A stretch of 64,000 nucleotides of DNA from Pleurocapsa sp. PCC 7319. GTDB taxonomy: Bacteria > Cyanobacteriota > Cyanobacteriia > Cyanobacteriales > Xenococcaceae. Location of the stretch: positions 2,256,211-2,320,210 of the forward strand of contig NZ_KB235922.1 of the NCBI RefSeq assembly GCF_000332195.1, written 5' to 3'. Under the pieces are notes generated by a model. It ran no database searches, was not told where the DNA came from, and saw only the letters and a list, made by a program, of their open reading frames with translations. How positions within the stretch are numbered: position 1 is the stretch's first letter; every line of letters begins with the position of its first letter. The position numbers were made by a program, and so were the translations under genes. Shown piece by piece: positions 62,005 through 64,000 of the stretch.

Positions 62005-62889
62005 ATGTCTAAAAATGTGTCTCAATTATTAAGTGTCACAAAGATCAATAGCATAGGGAACGGTAAAGTTATTTATTCTTTATTTTCTAATGATAAAACT
62101 GAACTGGCATTACATTATTGGAGTGCAGAAAAAGCTATCGCATCAGTATTTTATGTTCACGGAATCCAAAGCCATGCTGGATGGCTTGATGAAATTGCCG
62201 CATACCTGAAAAGATTTTCTATTAATTTATTTGCGCTTGACCGTAGAGGTTCAGGTTTAAGCAAAGGATTAAGAGGAGATATTTGTTCTACAGAACAACT
62301 ACTTAATGACTATAATATTGCATTTGACTTTGCCTCTGCAAAATCGAATGGTTGTCCCATTATTGGTTTGGGACAAAGTTTTGGAGGAAGTATTTTAGCA
62401 GCATTGCTAGTTAAATACAGACTTCCTTTTAAAGGATCAATTTTTTGTGCTCCAGCTCTTGGTCAACAGAGAGCAAAAGGTCGAAAAATTTACGAAGGTA
62501 ATAAAAAAAATTGTTTAAATAGATCGCCTTTAATGCTTAGTGATCTTGACTACACAAATATTGATCGATATCTACGATTTATGGCAAATGATGTTTTAAT
62601 GCAAAGATTTATAACTGATAGAACACAATTTTTTATGTCCAAATTAGAAGATATATACTGTATGCAAAAGGCAGGATATATTATCAATCATCCAGTATTC
62701 TTTGTCGCTCCAAGAGTTGATCCTATTATTAATTTGTCAGTTTCAAAAGAAGTTTTGAAAACAATTGCGCCTAGTTATCAATATAAGACTTTTGAAACAA
62801 TGTTTCACTACATAGAGTTTTCAGAAGCACGGCATAGCTATTTTAAATGGTTAATTAATACTATTAACTCAGTGCTGCTCTTTTCTTGA
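62005..62889 (+). CDS. Alpha/beta hydrolase (lysophospholipase/Hydrolase_4 type)
   Basis: About 294 residues from the ATG at 62005; a TTG at 61996 is upstream. Oxyanion-side motif FYVHGIQSHAGWLDEIAAYL, DRRGSGLSKGLRGD, the nucleophile elbow GLGQSFGGSI, a possible Asp in APRVDPIINLS and the His in SEARHSYFKW. This is the monoglyceride-lipase/lysophospholipase type. As the last gene of the cluster it could release the acyl-peptide, hydrolyse an ester, or remove a protecting acyl group. It is separated from the rest by the IS1 insertion. Confidence 0.8.
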   Translation: MSKNVSQLLSVTKINSIGNGKVIYSLFSNDKTELALHYWSAEKAIASVFYVHGIQSHAGWLDEIAAYLKRFSINLFALDRRGSGLSKGLRGDICSTEQLLNDYNIAFDFASAKSNGCPIIGLGQSFGGSILAALLVKYRLPFKGSIFCAPALGQQRAKGRKIYEGNKKNCLNRSPLMLSDLDYTNIDRYLRFMANDVLMQRFITDRTQFFMSKLEDIYCMQKAGYIINHPVFFVAPRVDPIINLSVSKEVLKTIAPSYQYKTFETMFHYIEFSEARHSYFKWLINTINSVLLFS

Positions 62890-62903
62890 GATATTAATCC
62901 AAA

Positions 62904-62980
62904 GGTTCTACAGTTGTAGATAGAATGAAGAGAAAGACTCAATACGAAAAGTGATGGGATAAGAAACTCTTCTCTGTACG
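62904..62980 (+). mobile_element. 5'-end relic of an IS701-type element
   Basis: GGTTCTACAGTTGTAGATAG followed by AATG..GAGA, then GTGATGGGATAAGAAACTC, matches the start of the IS701 fragment at 37233-37160 with a stop in place of the Gln codon. Only about 75 bases remain. Confidence 0.6.
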
Positions 62981-62993
62981 GGACAAAAAAAGA

Positions 62994-63721
62994 GGCTCTA
63001 CAGTTGTAGATAGAAGTTAGAGTGCTTGACCTCGTTGGCGATAATGAAAAAAGCGAGCAAAAGCTTGGTGTTTTCTACGCCAGAACGACCAGTGCAAAAT
63101 CGATTCAATTGACCAAGAACGAGGAAATAGTAATTTCCAAATCCATCGCTTTAATTCGGCTAAACTGAGACGGATGAGAGTCGACGCTCCTGCCTGAACG
63201 CATCCAGACTTCCAGCTTTTCTGCTCTGAGAAAAAAGGGGATGATCGATAACATCTGGAAATTCTTCAAGTTGAAAGCGCAAAACAGATAAGAAAGCTCC
63301 TGCTGCCAGAACCAAAGCAGTATGACGATGCCAACCAGTCCAAGAAAGGACTTCGTAATCGGCTAGTCCTAAATGACTCTTGGCAAATTTAAAGCATTCT
63401 TCGATTCGCCAACTAGAAGCAGCAACCCAAACTAAAGTTTCCAGAGAAGTATCTTGAGGAGCAAAAGCTTGATAATAGCTGAAAACAAAGCGATTTTTAT
63501 TCTTTGAAAACTGGCGACGAAAGAGAAACCAGCGGCTGTAGCCTTCTGGTTGAATACAACTGAGTTGAATACGCGCCCAATCACTATACCGTTCTCCCTT
63601 AGTGCCTGCTCCACAACTCAAAGTATGCCAATCTTCTTCTGAGAGCTTTTCTAATAAGTCTTCCGCATAATGAGTTTGAAAATTAATCGGCGTTGATTGT
63701 TTTTTCGTAACAGTTACAGAA
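62994..63721 (-). mobile_element. 3' part of an IS701-type element, cut by an IS630-type element
   Basis: The left terminus GGCTCTACAGTTGTAGATAG (62994) is present. The right side is lost where the IS630-type element begins. Confidence 0.7.
63020..63721 (-). pseudogene. IS701-type transposase, C-terminal half, frameshifted
   Basis: The frame carries the C-terminal DDE part (LVWVAASSWRIEECFKFAKS, then HLGLADYEVLSWTGWHRHTA, LVLAAGAFLSVL). At about 63180-63200 the frame is lost; the natural continuation in another frame reads TLIRLSLAELKRWIWKLLF ... WRRKHQAFARFFHYRQRGQAL. The N-terminal half and the first catalytic Asp are missing. The apparent start MWSIHLKTS lies in the adjoining element and is not the true start. 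Confidence 0.7.
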
Positions 63722-63725
63722 GTTT

Positions 63726-64000
63726 TCAAATGAATAGACCACAATGTTCAAACCAGCCAACTGCATCATCATCAGAAATATGATGATTAATAATTTCAGT
63801 CAATGCTTGGTTGATAGCTTTAGTAGTCCTGGCTTTAGCAGAACGTAAGTATTGTTTTAATTTAGACCAACACAATTCAATGGGGGAAAGATCGGGAGAA
63901 TAAGGAGGAAGAAAAACTACTTGTGCGCCCACAGTTTGTATTATTTCTTTGATTTTAATAGCTTTATGAACTGGAAGATTATCCATAATTACAAAAGCTC
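63726..64000 (-). CDS. IS630-type transposase, C-terminal part (partial, runs off the right edge)
   Basis: The DDE_3 catalytic end: [13 protein letters not shown] (second Asp) and [20 protein letters not shown] (the Glu), ending [11 protein letters not shown]. It continues beyond 64000. The element is inserted in the IS701-type transposase gene, so it arrived later. A matching end sequence is present at 46621. Confidence 0.85.
   Translation of the reverse strand, partial: AFVIMDNLPVHKAIKIKEIIQTVGAQVVFLPPYSPDLSPIELCWSKLKQYLRSAKARTTKAINQALTEIINHHISDDDAVGWFEHCGLFI

Overview
The window looks like part of a large plasmid, or an integrated plasmid, of a cyanobacterium. Evidence: many HIP1 octamers (GCGATCGC) in the first 34 kb, a CyRepA1-type replication protein, DUF928, CHASE2 and CHAT genes, a DevA-type ATPase, and low G+C. 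The genus cannot be fixed by eye. No rRNA or tRNA gene was seen.

1-18.8 kb is a plasmid backbone. It holds the end of a response regulator, a zeta-toxin-like kinase with a small partner, a ParM-like actin whose partner gene is split by an insertion sequence (6-bp target duplication), a candidate oriT, mobC and a relaxase, and a row of small plasmid genes including a methylase-like protein and a Gp157-like protein. Next come a ParB-like DNA-binding protein with a large palindrome inside its gene, a tyrosine recombinase, a decayed DUF1016 nuclease gene, CyRepA1, four 21-bp iterons and an XRE-domain protein.

19-22.4 kb holds service genes for natural-product assembly: a Sfp-type phosphopantetheinyl transferase, an orphan DevA-like ABC ATPase, a type II thioesterase and an acyl carrier protein. 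22.4-35.1 kb holds a CHASE2 histidine kinase, a DUF928 protein, a TPR-CHAT protease-like protein, a cytochrome P450, a two-partner secretion pair (TpsA/TpsB), and a receiver-domain protein fused to a DUF3102-like domain and a degenerate methylase-like domain.

35.2-40.4 kb is a mobile-element pile-up: nested IS1-family copies, an IS701-type fragment and a complete group II intron. Palindromic hairpin mosaics interrupt several transposase genes here, and related mosaics lie in frame inside CyRepA1.

40.5-62.9 kb is a lipopeptide-type biosynthetic cluster in which I saw no HIP1 sites apart from those in its insertion sequences. It encodes a desaturase, a KASIII-like protein lacking the catalytic Cys, an exporter, a GH3-type acyl-amido synthetase, a stand-alone A-PCP, a YrdC-like protein, a 3104-residue FAAL-ACP-KS-AT-ACP-aminotransferase-monooxygenase-C megasynthase (microginin MicA-like order), a heme-oxygenase-like (possibly diiron) protein and an alpha/beta hydrolase. 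The predicted core is a 3-amino-2-hydroxy fatty acid joined to one further unit. The right edge holds an IS701-type element interrupted by an IS630-type element.
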